DNA of 64,000 nucleotides from Sinorhizobium fredii (lineage in GTDB: Bacteria; Pseudomonadota; Alphaproteobacteria; Rhizobiales; Rhizobiaceae), in contig NZ_CP024307.1 of NCBI RefSeq assembly GCF_002944405.1, positions 3,058,501 to 3,122,500 on the forward strand, read 5' to 3'. The position numbers and the translations under genes are program-made. This document shows, in pieces, positions 44,854-54,955 of this stretch. Numbering within the stretch: the first letter of the stretch is position 1; the number at the start of each line of letters is the position of its first letter. Below the pieces are notes generated by a model that worked only from the letters and a program-made list of their open reading frames with translations, was not told the DNA's origin and did not search any database.

Positions 44854-45375
44854 TGCGGCTTCCTCAGGCGGCGCGACCGCCGAAACACACATATTCAGGT
44901 TTGATGAATGCCTGCCGGGACCCGATTGCTTCAAAAAGCTGAAGGGGTCGGTGCGCGCATCGCCGCGTTGACTCTGACCTCGCCGAAGACAGGCCCATCG
45001 CCCGTTCAGTGCTGCTGCAGAGAGGCACCGCGTGTGCGGGCCGCGCTCGATCGCGCGCTGAAGAGGCGAAGGTCTCAGCCGTCGACATCGGTGATTGCCG
45101 TTCGCCAGCAGGATCGACGACCGCGGCGGCACCCGACCCATGCCATCTTCCCGCGACAAAAGCCCGGGTGCAGAAAAGCGTCGCATTGCTCCTTATTTTC
45201 AGCGCGTCCCGCGCCGACAGCCCGTTATTCAGCATTTTTCTCTCGGATTGGCGTGTCCAATGAGCGAGAGCTTATGTGCATCCGAGCGATCGATTTTAAC
45301 GGACTAAGGTGCCCGCTCGCAGGAATCCTGCTTTTGTCGGGCTCAAGCGAAGATAAACTGCGTAGGGAGGGTTTG
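44854..45375 (+). other. Divergent promoter region, aminotransferase operon and Lrp
   Basis: About 520 bases between the minus-strand aminotransferase operon and the plus-strand Lrp gene. The frame of the Lrp gene stays open upstream, but homology to Lrp begins only at 45376. No clear operator could be picked out by eye. Confidence 0.4.
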
Positions 45376-45849
45376 GTGGAACTCGACAGGCTAGACGCTC
45401 GCCTCCTGAGCGTTTTGCAGACAAACAACCGGCACAACTATGAGGTGCTCGGAGAACTGGTGGGGCTGTCGCCGACGGCCGTGCAGAGGCGTGTAAGACG
45501 CCTGAGGGAGAAGGGGGTCATCGAGGCGGATGTCTCGATCGTGAAGCCGAAGATGATCGGCCGGCCGATCGCCATGCTGGTGCTCGTGTCCTTAGAGCGG
45601 GAACGCGCCGACATAGTGGACCGCTTCAAGCAATCCATCCGCCAAACACCGGAGGTGATGAACGGTTATTATATTACCGGCGAGTCGGACTTTGTCTTGA
45701 TCGTGACAGCACGAAGCATGGAGGACTACGAGATATTCACGCGAAAGTTCTTCTATGAGAATCCGGATATCAAGGGATTCAAGACAATGGTGATAATGGA
45801 CAGAGTGAAGGTCGGCTTTGCGCTGCCAATCGACCTTGCTGCCTTCTGA
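45376..45849 (+). CDS. Lrp/AsnC regulator, divergent from the aminotransferase operon
   Basis: Predicted 157 residues. HTH: ELDRLDARLLSVLQTNNRHN and LSPTAVQRRVRRLREKGVIE; RAM domain with GYYITGESDFVLIVTARSM. It differs from the MKLDRID subtype. I use the GTG at 45376 because GGGAGG lies five bases before it; an ATG at 45274 would add a 34-residue tail without homology. Its position suggests control of the aminotransferase-transporter-eut operon. Confidence 0.8.
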   Translation: MELDRLDARLLSVLQTNNRHNYEVLGELVGLSPTAVQRRVRRLREKGVIEADVSIVKPKMIGRPIAMLVLVSLERERADIVDRFKQSIRQTPEVMNGYYITGESDFVLIVTARSMEDYEIFTRKFFYENPDIKGFKTMVIMDRVKVGFALPIDLAAF

Positions 45850-45944
45850 GCTCTGTTTCGGTCAGCGCAAGCAGGTCTGCTGTCTGGTACGGCGGTTGGC
45901 TTCGCCTTGCGGGCGAGTTTGTATGCTGTCCGTCCACGGCTACA

Positions 45945-46421
45945 CTAAATGTCAAACAGGTCAGTCAGCGGCACGTGGTACTTGGTGATCGGAGATTTGA
46001 GTACAACGAAGCTGAAGTATTTCTCGATTCCGATGTCCATTTCTATCAGCCGCTCCATGAGTGACTGGTATTCTCCTATGCTGCTCGCCACGAACTTGAC
46101 GAGATAGTCGTAGTCACCTGAGACGACGTGGCATTCGATTACTTGCTCAATATTCTGGATGGCCGACATGAAGCGGGCGATGTCGGCCTGGCGATGGTTC
46201 CTCAGGGTAATCTCTGTGAAGACAGTGAGAACCTGCCCAAGCTTTCCCATGTTGATCATCGCGGAATAGCCGCCGATATAGCCTTCTGCCTGCAGCCTCT
46301 TCACCCGCACGAGACAAGGTGTTGCGGACAGGTTCACGAGCTCGGCGAGCTCGACATACGTCATCCGTCCGTTCTTCTGAAGCTCGGAGAGGATCTTGAT
46401 GTCAATTCTGTCCAGTTTCAT
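45945..46421 (-). CDS. Lrp/AsnC regulator, DoeX-like subtype (copy 2)
   Basis: Predicted 158 residues, starting MKLDRIDIKILSELQKNGRM, with LSATPCLVRVKRLQAEGYIG and the RAM domain VIECHVVSGDYDYLVKF. Close paralogue of the regulators at 8091 and 59955. It is the last gene of the minus-strand dipeptide transporter-FAD row, 114 bases after the FAD gene, and convergent with the other Lrp gene. Confidence 0.85.
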   Translation of the reverse strand: MKLDRIDIKILSELQKNGRMTYVELAELVNLSATPCLVRVKRLQAEGYIGGYSAMINMGKLGQVLTVFTEITLRNHRQADIARFMSAIQNIEQVIECHVVSGDYDYLVKFVASSIGEYQSLMERLIEMDIGIEKYFSFVVLKSPITKYHVPLTDLFDI

Positions 46422-46534
46422 GTGCGCCCACCCGGTTGTTGCCACGACCTTTGCATGAGCGATTGGAGTTTCGTCAGCGGACGAGGCTCGGTGGCAATAA
46501 TCCCTCGGGTTCCAAACGGCAGCCGATCTGACGG

Positions 46535-47869
46535 CTACATCATTTCCGGCCGTCGGATCGCCGAGCCATCGCTGAACCGGCTCAGCCTGTAAGGCGAAAT
46601 GTCGGTCAGTGGCTCTTTATTCATGACGATCTCGCTCACCAGACGGCCGGCCCCGGGTCCGATCGCGAAGCCGTGTCCGCTGAAGCCCGCGGCGATCACA
46701 TAGCCGGGGAGTTCCTCCACTCTCGAGATAACAGGCACGAGGTCTGGGGAGGTATCGATGAGCCCGCCCCACGCGCGTTCGACCCCGATCCCCTTCAGCG
46801 CCGGGTACTCGCTTTCGAGGTTCTTCACTGCGAGCTTGACGAGTTCCGCGTCGGGCGCCGGGTCCAGAATGCGGCTCTTTTCAAACGGCGAGATCTCGTC
46901 GTTCTCCCAGCTGCCGAAGGCATCGGGACCATTCCAGAAGCTGCTGTTGAGGCGGTATTTGAGTTTCTTGCCGATCTTGCTGCGATACATCTCGTAGAAC
47001 TTGAAAGCGTATCGCATTCCTCGCGGCGTGATGTCGAGCGTACCGCGCCCGGGTACGGCAATGGTGTAGGAGCCGTCGGTCCGACGCCGCAACACGAAGT
47101 TCGAAGCCGATAGACATCCTGCCTGAACGATTTCGGGCGCCGGGGTTGTCTTGATCGCCGTCCCGGCGATGTTGGCGACTGGAAGTTCGATGCCGTAGCG
47201 ATGAGAAAAGCGGGAAGCCCATGCCCCGCCGGCGCAAACAACGGTGCTCGCTTTCACAATTCCCCGCTCCGTCCATACCCCTGTTACCCGGCCATTGGTA
47301 ATGTCGAGGCCGCGAACGGCGCAGTTCTGATGGAGCGACACGCCCCTTTCCTTGGCGGCCTCGGCGACGGCAGGCACGGCAAGGCTCGGTTCCGCTCTCC
47401 CGTCGGTCGGAGACCAGACGCCGCCGACCCAGGAGGATGTGCCGCCCGAGGCCCGCTCGTTCGCCTCGGAAGCCGTGAGTATCTCGCTGTGAAATCCCTG
47501 GACGCGTGCGGCCTGGCCCCACTTTTGCCAGCGGGCGACATCCGCCTCGTTCTTGGTGCAGTAGAGTATCCCGGTTCGACGAAACCCGAGATCGCGGCCG
47601 ATCTCGGTGCCCAATTCCTCCCAGCGCCGCAGACTGTACATGGCAAGGGCAAGCTCATGGAGATCGCGGTTCTGCTGACGCACCCACCCCCAGTTGCGGC
47701 TTGACTGTTCGCCGCCAACGATGCCCTTTTCGAGCAGAGCAACGGAGACCCCTTGTCGGGAGAGTTCATAGGCCGTGCATGTACCGACGATCCCTGCCCC
47801 TATGACGACGACATCCACCTGGGTTGGAAAAGAGGCACTGTCACGGACTTTCTGAACGTCGACCGGCAT
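46535..47869 (-). CDS. FAD-dependent amino acid oxidoreductase (SSRNWGW type)
   Basis: Predicted 444 residues, DAO family. FAD loop VVVIGAGIVGTCTAYELSRQ; SSRNWGWVRQQNRD motif shared with the enzyme at 27864; C-terminal YVIAAGFSGHGFAIGPGAGR. GAGGA precedes the ATG at 47869. It and the next upstream FAD gene lie in the transporter operon, so they probably oxidise the imported compound, perhaps a D- or N-substituted amino acid or opine. Confidence 0.8.
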   Translation of the reverse strand: MPVDVQKVRDSASFPTQVDVVVIGAGIVGTCTAYELSRQGVSVALLEKGIVGGEQSSRNWGWVRQQNRDLHELALAMYSLRRWEELGTEIGRDLGFRRTGILYCTKNEADVARWQKWGQAARVQGFHSEILTASEANERASGGTSSWVGGVWSPTDGRAEPSLAVPAVAEAAKERGVSLHQNCAVRGLDITNGRVTGVWTERGIVKASTVVCAGGAWASRFSHRYGIELPVANIAGTAIKTTPAPEIVQAGCLSASNFVLRRRTDGSYTIAVPGRGTLDITPRGMRYAFKFYEMYRSKIGKKLKYRLNSSFWNGPDAFGSWENDEISPFEKSRILDPAPDAELVKLAVKNLESEYPALKGIGVERAWGGLIDTSPDLVPVISRVEELPGYVIAAGFSGHGFAIGPGAGRLVSEIVMNKEPLTDISPYRLSRFSDGSAIRRPEMM

Positions 47870-47951
47870 AATCTGTATTCCTCTGCAATAGTGCATGAGA
47901 TTCTCGAACAGCGCCCCCGCAGGAGCGCTGGAATCCTCAAACGGTTAAGCT

Positions 47952-49262
47952 CTATCGACGCGCGCGGTACAGGGCGATGCGGTCCTGCATTCGAAAGCCC
48001 TGGATGATGGCCGGCATGAACCAGGGATTGCCCCGGTAAAGGGGGATGGACGCAGGCGGCCGGAAGTCGAACGCCGTGCGCGCTTGCGCGGCATGGCCCA
48101 GTAGCTTGTGAGCCGCGCGCGTTCCGATCCATGGCGCCCAGACGACGCCCGAACCGCAGAAACCGGTGGCATAGACCAAGCCGTCCTTCTCGAAGATGCG
48201 GGGCAGCATGTCCCGGTGCATCGCCACATTGCCAAACCAGGTGTGCGACAGGCGAACGTTCTCCAGTTCTGGGAAAAGGTTCACTAGGCCCCGACGCAGA
48301 AACAGCTTCGGCGCGGTTGGATCGCCGACGCGAGAGCTGTCGCGGCCTCCCAACAGAATGCGCTTTCCGTCGGGTGTCGGGCGGTAGTAGAACCCAAGTT
48401 GCCGGCCCTCGATCATCATCATCCGCTTCGGCATAAGCCGCGCCATCACTTCTGGCGCGAGCTCCTCGGTGACGATGATCCGGCTGCGAACCGGGACCAG
48501 CCGCCGGCGCAGGAAGGGAACCGCGCCGTCGGTATAGCCGTCAGTGCAGACCAGCACCTGGCGGGCCTGCACGGTGCCCGCCTCCGTCACCACACGAAAC
48601 TCGGCCCCATCCCTCGCTACCGAAGTCACGCGCGTACCTGCGTGGACGGTCAGTCCCGAAGCCAACGCCACCCGCAGGAGTTCAGCGTGGAACTTGGCCG
48701 GGTGCAACCCACCGATATCCATCCGCGCCATGCCGCCGCGATAGAAGTCCGTGCCGATGTAATTGTGCTGTTCGGCGTACGGCACAGCATAGGCATCGAT
48801 CCCCAGTCGCTTCGCCAGCACTTCGGCGCTCCGCGCGGTCTTCTCGTAATCGTCATAGCCGATTACGCCCTTGAACTGGCCAACCAGCTGAAAGTCGCAA
48901 TCGAGCCCTTCGGTCCTGATGAAGTCGTAAAGAAATTCGCGGGCGATCTTGCCCTCGGCCTCGATTGCGATGGCCCTTTCTTCGCCGAAGCGCCGGGTAA
49001 TCGTGGCGTAATCCGGCCGAATGCTTCCGCTGGTGATTCCGCCGTTGCGCGTCGAGGCTCCTTCGCCCGGGTTCATTGCATCGAAGGCCGCAACCGAACG
49101 GCCCTCGCGCGCCAGAACGAGACCCGCCGATAACCCGGTGTATCCGGCGCCAATGATCGCCACGTCGAGCTTTTTGGCCAGCGGCTGCCGCGGCAGCGGT
49201 CTGACCGGTGCCTCTTCCCACCAATAGGGCGTGTTCTTGTCTGCGATTCTAGAGTCTTCCAT
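47952..49262 (-). CDS. FAD-dependent oxidoreductase, PuuB/DadA-like
   Basis: Predicted 436 residues. N-terminal TPYWWEEAP, FAD loop VAIIGAGYTGLSAGLVLARE, GASTRNGGITSG; C-terminal LVYATGFCGSGVVWAPWIG. Same branch as the oxidase at 13845 but clearly distinct in its C-terminal flavin motif. The ATG at 49262 is weakly spaced from GAGAAG. Second gene after the permeases; with the neighbouring FAD gene it may act in two successive oxidations or on two stereoisomers. Confidence 0.8.
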   Translation of the reverse strand: MEDSRIADKNTPYWWEEAPVRPLPRQPLAKKLDVAIIGAGYTGLSAGLVLAREGRSVAAFDAMNPGEGASTRNGGITSGSIRPDYATITRRFGEERAIAIEAEGKIAREFLYDFIRTEGLDCDFQLVGQFKGVIGYDDYEKTARSAEVLAKRLGIDAYAVPYAEQHNYIGTDFYRGGMARMDIGGLHPAKFHAELLRVALASGLTVHAGTRVTSVARDGAEFRVVTEAGTVQARQVLVCTDGYTDGAVPFLRRRLVPVRSRIIVTEELAPEVMARLMPKRMMMIEGRQLGFYYRPTPDGKRILLGGRDSSRVGDPTAPKLFLRRGLVNLFPELENVRLSHTWFGNVAMHRDMLPRIFEKDGLVYATGFCGSGVVWAPWIGTRAAHKLLGHAAQARTAFDFRPPASIPLYRGNPWFMPAIIQGFRMQDRIALYRARR

Positions 49263-49434
49263 GGAACCGACTTCTCGTTGCGCTTGGCCAGGCCTTCTGC
49301 GATTACTGACAAAATGAGAGACGGGGTACGACCGCCGGCAACTACGGTTCGCACATCGCCCTTCGAAAACGATCGACGAGCGGGTACGGTCTTCCCCCTG
49401 ATGTTGTGACCACGGCCCCGGGCTCGCATTCCCC

Positions 49435-50313
49435 TCAGGTGTGATCACCGCGAACATCGAGCGCATCGCGCAGCCCGTCGCCGATGAAGTTGAAGCTGGT
49501 TACGGCGATGGTAATGGCTGCACCGGGAATGATTGCCAGCCACGGTGCGCTCCCCAGATATTGCTGCGCGCCGTTCAGCATGTTGCCCCAGCTGGGCAGC
49601 GGCGGCTGAATTCCATAGCCGAGAAAGCTGATATAGGCCTCCATGAGGATGGCGCGGGCGACGGTCAGGGTGGCCGCGACGATGATCGGGCCCATCGCAT
49701 TGGGAAGGATCTCGCGGAACATGATATGCGTTCCGCTCAACCCCAGCATGCGACCGGCCTGGACGAATTCGCGCTCGCGAAGGGAGCGGACCTCGGCCTC
49801 GACGATCCTGGCCACTTCCATCCAGCTGGTGGCTGCGATGACGACGGTGATCATCATCGGGCTGGGCTTCAGCGCTGCGGCAAGCGCCAGCACCAGGAAA
49901 ATCGACGGGAATGACAGGAACCCATCCACCGTGCGCATCAGCGTCGTGCCGAGCCAGCCGCCCCGGTATCCCGCGAGCACGCCGACAAGGGTTCCGATCA
50001 GCGTCGACAACAGCATCGCGGAGAAACCGACCAGCAGGGAAACCCGCCCCGCCATGAACAGCCGCGCCGCCAAGTCCCGTCCCAGCGGATCGGTGCCCAT
50101 ATAGTGGTGGCCGGTGAAGGGCGGAGCAAAGCGGGCGCGCAGATCGATGTAGAGTGAATCATAGGGCAGCAGGTACGGGCCCAGGACGCACGCCAGCGTC
50201 AGGACGGCGATCATCACCATCCCGAGGAGGGCCAGATGGTGGTTCATGAAGCGGTGTGCCGTTCGGCTGTTCCACCAACGCTCCTGGCGTGAATTTGCGA
50301 CAATGGCGGTCAT
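49435..50313 (-). CDS. Oligopeptide/opine-type ABC permease (DppC-like)
   Basis: About 292 residues, multiple hydrophobic segments. N-terminal FMNHHLALLGMVMIAVLTL, HYMGTDPLGRDLAARLF (typical DppC/OppC), EAA loop AGRMLGLSGTHIMFREILPN. AGGAGG precedes the ATG at 50313, so this is chosen over the ATG at 50340. Confidence 0.85.
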   Translation of the reverse strand: MTAIVANSRQERWWNSRTAHRFMNHHLALLGMVMIAVLTLACVLGPYLLPYDSLYIDLRARFAPPFTGHHYMGTDPLGRDLAARLFMAGRVSLLVGFSAMLLSTLIGTLVGVLAGYRGGWLGTTLMRTVDGFLSFPSIFLVLALAAALKPSPMMITVVIAATSWMEVARIVEAEVRSLREREFVQAGRMLGLSGTHIMFREILPNAMGPIIVAATLTVARAILMEAYISFLGYGIQPPLPSWGNMLNGAQQYLGSAPWLAIIPGAAITIAVTSFNFIGDGLRDALDVRGDHT

Positions 50314-50347
50314 AATGGTGGCCTCCTGTTGAGCGTCCATGAGGCGC

Positions 50348-51298
50348 TTAGCTCAGACGAATACGAGGATCGATGATGGCGACGACGATGTCGGCGATCA
50401 GGTTGCAAAGCACGACGAGGATGGCCGAGAACATGAGCAGTCCCATCACCACCGGGTAGTCGCTGTAGCCGAGGCTGTCGAGGAACAGCCGGCCCATCCC
50501 CGGCCAGGTAAACACCGTCTCGGTGACCAGAGCACCCGTCAGCACACTGGGAAGCTGCATCCCTGCCAGTGTGATCATTGGCAGCAGCGCATTGCCGACG
50601 ACATGCTTCATCAAGATCCGGCGCTCGCTCAATCCCTTGGCACGGGCGGTCTTGACGAATTCCTGGCTGATAACATCAAGCGTCGCCGTTCGCATGTAAC
50701 GGCTCCAGATGGCGACATGTACCAGCGCCAGCACGATGCTCGGCATGATCAGGTGATGGATATGGTTCAGAACCGAACCGTCGCCTATCGTGTACATGTT
50801 GCCGGCCGGCAACCAGCCGAGTCGGAGCGAAAACACATATATGCCGACAAGGCCGAACCAGAAAGTCGGGATCGACAGCGCCACCATCGCCCCGACCGTC
50901 GCCAGATAGTCGAAAACAGAATAGCGGTGCGTGGCGCCGCGGATGCCGATCCACGTGCCGATGGCGATCGCGATGACGGTAGATGAACCCATCAACAACA
51001 GCGTTGCAACAAGGTGGCGGCCAATCACATCCAAGACCGGCGCGCCGTCGCGGAAGGAGTGACCCCAGTCGCCCTGTACGAGGCGCCAGGCCCAGTCGAG
51101 ATACTGCATCCACAGCGGGCGGTTGAGCCCCAGCTGCTCCTTCAGACGATTGAGATCATCCTGGGTCATGCTGGGATCAAGCCCGAATTGCGCCAACGGG
51201 CCGCCCGGAATGAGATTCAGGACGACGAACCCGATGACCGAAACGATCAGGAGCAGGACGAGGCTTTGTGAAAGGCGATTGAGCAGGAAGCCGCGCAT
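50348..51298 (-). CDS. Oligopeptide/opine-type ABC permease (DppB-like)
   Basis: Predicted 316 residues. N-terminal RLSQSLVLLLIVSVIGFVVL, extracytoplasmic region with GDWGHSFRDGAPV, EAA loop TARAKGLSERRILMKHVVGN. AAGGAGGAGAG precedes the ATG. DppB/OppB type permease, partner of the next gene. Confidence 0.85.
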   Translation of the reverse strand: MRGFLLNRLSQSLVLLLIVSVIGFVVLNLIPGGPLAQFGLDPSMTQDDLNRLKEQLGLNRPLWMQYLDWAWRLVQGDWGHSFRDGAPVLDVIGRHLVATLLLMGSSTVIAIAIGTWIGIRGATHRYSVFDYLATVGAMVALSIPTFWFGLVGIYVFSLRLGWLPAGNMYTIGDGSVLNHIHHLIMPSIVLALVHVAIWSRYMRTATLDVISQEFVKTARAKGLSERRILMKHVVGNALLPMITLAGMQLPSVLTGALVTETVFTWPGMGRLFLDSLGYSDYPVVMGLLMFSAILVVLCNLIADIVVAIIDPRIRLS

Positions 51299-51368
51299 TG
51301 GCTCTCCTCCTTCATGACAGCATCAATGGATATGCCGCCGCCGCAACTCGCGACGGCGGCAGCGTATG

Positions 51369-53033
51369 TCAGCTTTGCCAACGCCATCCGGCGGCATGCC
51401 AGGAGGCCGTGCGGGTGTTGGAATTGGGCTCCCACCCCTCGAGACCTTCCTTGCGACCGACGACATAGGTAGCGGCAAACAACGGCAGGAACGGCAGGTC
51501 CTCACGAACGATTTCCTGAATACGGGAGTAGATCTCGCGACGCGCCTCAGGATCGAAGGTTTGGGCACCTTTCTTGAGCAGCGCGTCAACTTCTGGATTG
51601 GAATACTGGCCGACATTCGAGCCTTTTCCGCCCTTGGCAGCAATTGCGCTGGTAGCGAGGCGGTTAGTGGCGTCCGGATCCGCCGCAATGAGATGGGTAA
51701 CACCCGCGATCGCCGAGTCGAATTGCGACTTGAGCCAGAACTCACCAAACATCACGGCCGCCGGCAGATTGGATATCGTCATCTCGACGCCAATCTCCGC
51801 GAATGTCTGCTGCAGGAACTGCTGCACTTGTTCGCGCAGATTGTTGCCCGACGTCGTCGAATTGGCGAACGACAGCCGCACCCCATCCTTGGCACGTATT
51901 CCATCCGGCCCCGGAACCCAGCCCGCCTCGTCGAGGATCTGTCGCGCCCGGTCAAGGTTGAACTCCTGCGCCGGCAGGTTCGGATTGTAATAGTAGGACG
52001 TCCGTGGCATGAACGTCTCGGTGAGCGTGCCGACGCCGTAATAGATCGCGTCGATAATTGCTTTTCTGTCCATCGCGGCATAGAGCGCCTTGCGGACAGC
52101 CGGGTCCTTGAATTGCGGCTTCTCGAGATTGAGATAGATCGACTCGACTGATGCCCCAGATACCAGCGTCACCACACGGCCCGGCAATGTCTTAGCTTCA
52201 TCATAGTGGTCGGCGGTGATGTATGCCTGGTCTGTAAGGTCGATGTCGCCGCTCTTGAATTGGGTATAGAGCACGGTCATGTCAGGGATGTACTTGAAGA
52301 CGAGCCGCTCGACATAGGGGCCATCCCCAAAATATTGAGGGTTCGCGACCAGCTCGAGATGATCGCCCGCGACGCGCTGCGCCCATTTGAATGCACCGGT
52401 GCCGACAGGTGCCTGATTGAAGGCGGCAGCGTTGGGATCGGCCTCTTTCTCAAGAATGTGCTTGGGCACCATAAAGGTTTCGGTGAGGAACGACAGATAA
52501 GGGGCGAAAGCCTCCTCCATCCGCCAGGTAAGCTCAGTCGGCGAAACCACCGTGATATCTCGTACCAGTGAATGCCCGCCCGTGCGCCAGGCGCGGAAGT
52601 TCGGGTTGGTTATGAGCTCGAGAGTGAACTTCACATCCTCGGCGGTGAAGGGCTCGCCATCGTGCCAGCGAACGTCATCACGCAGGCGGACGCGCCACTT
52701 CAGACCGTCCTCCGAAATGCCGCCGTTCTGCTGTGTTGGCACTTCGGCGGCAAGATTGGGCTGAAGACCACCCTTCGGATCCATGCGGAAGAGGGCGTCG
52801 AATAGGGAAAAATGGACCGCATCGTCTACCTCGATATGGGCCATCAGCGGATGGAAGACGGTGGGTTCCTGCGAAAGCCCGACGACGACGCGACCGGTTG
52901 GGCTAGCAGTATCGGCAAAGGCAGGCTTGCCGAGCAGGTTGGGAGCGGCAAAGCACGCAATGCCGCCCGCTGCCATGAGGCGTAGCGCGTCGCGTCGAGA
53001 ATAGCCCGATTTCGTTGTAGAATCTTTCGTCAT
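51369..53033 (-). CDS. ABC transporter solute-binding protein, SBP_bac_5 family
   Basis: Predicted 554 residues. A Tat-type signal (SRRDALRLMAAGGIACFAA) at residues 12-30; mature domain with the family patterns FHPLMAHIEVDD, EDGLKWRVRLRDDVRWHDGEPFTAE split over two stretches, and NPVGTGAFK-like APVGTGAFKW. Family 5 proteins bind peptides, opines, glycosides or nickel. It lies between the fused ATPase and DppB genes. Ligand unknown; the downstream amino acid oxidases favour an amino acid derivative. Confidence 0.85.
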   Translation of the reverse strand: MTKDSTTKSGYSRRDALRLMAAGGIACFAAPNLLGKPAFADTASPTGRVVVGLSQEPTVFHPLMAHIEVDDAVHFSLFDALFRMDPKGGLQPNLAAEVPTQQNGGISEDGLKWRVRLRDDVRWHDGEPFTAEDVKFTLELITNPNFRAWRTGGHSLVRDITVVSPTELTWRMEEAFAPYLSFLTETFMVPKHILEKEADPNAAAFNQAPVGTGAFKWAQRVAGDHLELVANPQYFGDGPYVERLVFKYIPDMTVLYTQFKSGDIDLTDQAYITADHYDEAKTLPGRVVTLVSGASVESIYLNLEKPQFKDPAVRKALYAAMDRKAIIDAIYYGVGTLTETFMPRTSYYYNPNLPAQEFNLDRARQILDEAGWVPGPDGIRAKDGVRLSFANSTTSGNNLREQVQQFLQQTFAEIGVEMTISNLPAAVMFGEFWLKSQFDSAIAGVTHLIAADPDATNRLATSAIAAKGGKGSNVGQYSNPEVDALLKKGAQTFDPEARREIYSRIQEIVREDLPFLPLFAATYVVGRKEGLEGWEPNSNTRTASWHAAGWRWQS

Positions 53034-53069
53034 GATATTTCCTCCCTAGTTGTATTTCGGCCGTAGCTC

Positions 53070-54734
53070 TCAAAAGTTAACGGCAATCGGTCGAGTGTGC
53101 CTCGGTCGCTCCCCGGGAATCGCCGCCACCAACTCGCGCGTGTAGGCCGATTGCGGGTCCAGAAAGATTTGAGATGGCGGGCCGCGCTCGACGATCTCCC
53201 CTTTCTGCATCACTGCGATTTCGTCGCAGATCTGGCTGGCGACGCGCAGATCATGGGTGATGAAGATCATCGAAACGCCGGTTTCCCGCTGGATCTGGTC
53301 TAGCAGCTTGAGGATCTGGGCCTGGATGGACACGTCGAGCGCAGAGACTGCCTCGTCGGCAACCAGCAGCTTGGGCTTGAACATCAAGGCCCGGGCGATG
53401 CCGATGCGCTGGCGTTGCCCACCGGAAAACTCGTGCGGATAACGTCCGAAAGCGCCGGCATCGAGACCGACATGGGCCAGCAACGCTCGCGCCTCCTCAC
53501 GCGCCTGAGCATAAGGCATGCCGTGCGCGACGGGGCCTACGGTCAGGATTTGTCCAATGGTCGAACGCGGGTTGAGCGACGCGAAGGGATCCTGGAAAAT
53601 CATCTGGATCCGCGGCCGCAGCGGACGAAATTCGGATTCCGAAAGCTTGGCGATGTCGCGGCCCTCGAACAGAATGCGACCGCCATCGCTGTCTTGCAGC
53701 TTGATCAGAAGCCGTCCCAGCGATGATTTGCCGGAGCCGCTTTCGCCGACAACACCGAGCGTGCGTCCTGCGGCCAGTTCGAACGAAACATCCTTGACAG
53801 CGGGCACGATACGCTGGCTGCCGAACAGGACGCTGCCGCTGCGATAGGTCTTGGACAATCCTTCAACCTTCAGGATCGTCTCGTTGCTCGCCTTCTCCTG
53901 AACTGCTCGATCCTTGCCCGTCAGGTGCGGGACGGCGGCGATCAGGCGCTGTGTATAGGGGTGGGTCGGGGATTTGAGAATCTGTTCGGCGGTACCTTGC
54001 TCGACAACGCGGCCCTTTTCCATCACCACGACACTGTCGGCGATCTCAGCCACGACACCGAAGTCATGGGTGATGAACATCACGCTCATGCCCTTGCGGC
54101 GCTGAATGTCACGGATCAGCTTCAGGATCTGCGCCTGTGTGGTGACATCGAGGGCCGTGGTCGGCTCGTCCGCGATCAGAACGGTGGGTTCGAGAGCGAG
54201 CGCCATGGCGATCATGACGCGCTGACGTTGCCCGCCCGACAGCCGGAACGGATACTGGTAGTACATGAGTTCCGGATCGGGCAACCCGACTTCCGTCAGC
54301 AGCTCGATGGCGCGATTGCGCCGCGACGCCTTGGTGCCCACGCCATGAGCCGTCAGAACTTCGGTAATCTGCTCGCCAACCGTCATCAGCGGGTTGAGCG
54401 CCGAAAGCGGATCCTGGAAAATCATCGATACGACGCGGCCGCGCAGTCCTCGCAGCTTCTTCGCCGGTGCGCCGATGATGGCTGTGCCATCGAGATGAAT
54501 GGCGCCGGACGAGACCGGGATCAGCTTCGGCAAAAGCCCCATGATTGTGTTCGCCGTCACCGACTTGCCTGAGCCTGACTCGCCGATAATGCACAGAATC
54601 TGGCCCCGCTTGAGATCAAACGAGATGTTCTCGACGGCATGGGTCCGTTCCATGCCTTTCGGCAGGTCGACCGTCAGGCCACGCACCGAAAGCGCTGTGT
54701 CCTCTCCAGAAACAGCCTCTGTTCCAGCAGCCAT
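53070..54734 (-). CDS. Fused double ABC ATPase (DppD-DppF)
   Basis: Predicted 554 residues with two ATPase domains. Domain 1: IIGESGSGKSV, LSGGQRQRVMIAM, VLIADEPTTALD. Domain 2: VVGESGSGKSS, FSGGQRQRIGIAR, LLVADEAVSALD (Ala replaces the usual Pro of DEP). An OppD/OppF fusion common in Rhizobiales. GGGAGGA precedes the ATG at 54734. First gene of the operon, driven by promoter copy B. Confidence 0.9.
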   Translation of the reverse strand: MAAGTEAVSGEDTALSVRGLTVDLPKGMERTHAVENISFDLKRGQILCIIGESGSGKSVTANTIMGLLPKLIPVSSGAIHLDGTAIIGAPAKKLRGLRGRVVSMIFQDPLSALNPLMTVGEQITEVLTAHGVGTKASRRNRAIELLTEVGLPDPELMYYQYPFRLSGGQRQRVMIAMALALEPTVLIADEPTTALDVTTQAQILKLIRDIQRRKGMSVMFITHDFGVVAEIADSVVVMEKGRVVEQGTAEQILKSPTHPYTQRLIAAVPHLTGKDRAVQEKASNETILKVEGLSKTYRSGSVLFGSQRIVPAVKDVSFELAAGRTLGVVGESGSGKSSLGRLLIKLQDSDGGRILFEGRDIAKLSESEFRPLRPRIQMIFQDPFASLNPRSTIGQILTVGPVAHGMPYAQAREEARALLAHVGLDAGAFGRYPHEFSGGQRQRIGIARALMFKPKLLVADEAVSALDVSIQAQILKLLDQIQRETGVSMIFITHDLRVASQICDEIAVMQKGEIVERGPPSQIFLDPQSAYTRELVAAIPGERPRHTRPIAVNF

Positions 54735-54879
54735 CGAGATTCCTCCCTTTTCAACGGAGCCGTTACCTTGCAATTTTACTCGCGGTTATGCGCGCTTATG
54801 CGCCAATCGATCTGAAACAGGCGCAGCATGCACTCCCTGTACTTCAGCGCCCTCGCTACCAATTTTGGTTTGTCGCGCA

Positions 54880-54931
54880 ATCAATATAAGATTGGTATTG
54901 CAATTGGTGTCAATATAGATCAATTTGGTTG
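54880..54931 (-). promoter_or_regulatory. Promoter/operator copy B (shared 52-bp element)
   Basis: Minus strand: TTGACA (54913-54908), 18-base spacer, TTATAT (54889-54884), with CCAAT boxes in the spacer. Same layout as copy A at 37576. It lies between the ATPase gene and the divergent GntR gene. A further palindrome ACCAATTTTGGT at 54858-54869 lies downstream of the promoter on the minus strand. Best explained as the operator of that GntR protein. Confidence 0.7.
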
Positions 54932-54955
54932 GGGCAAAATAATTAGCGAGGACTC

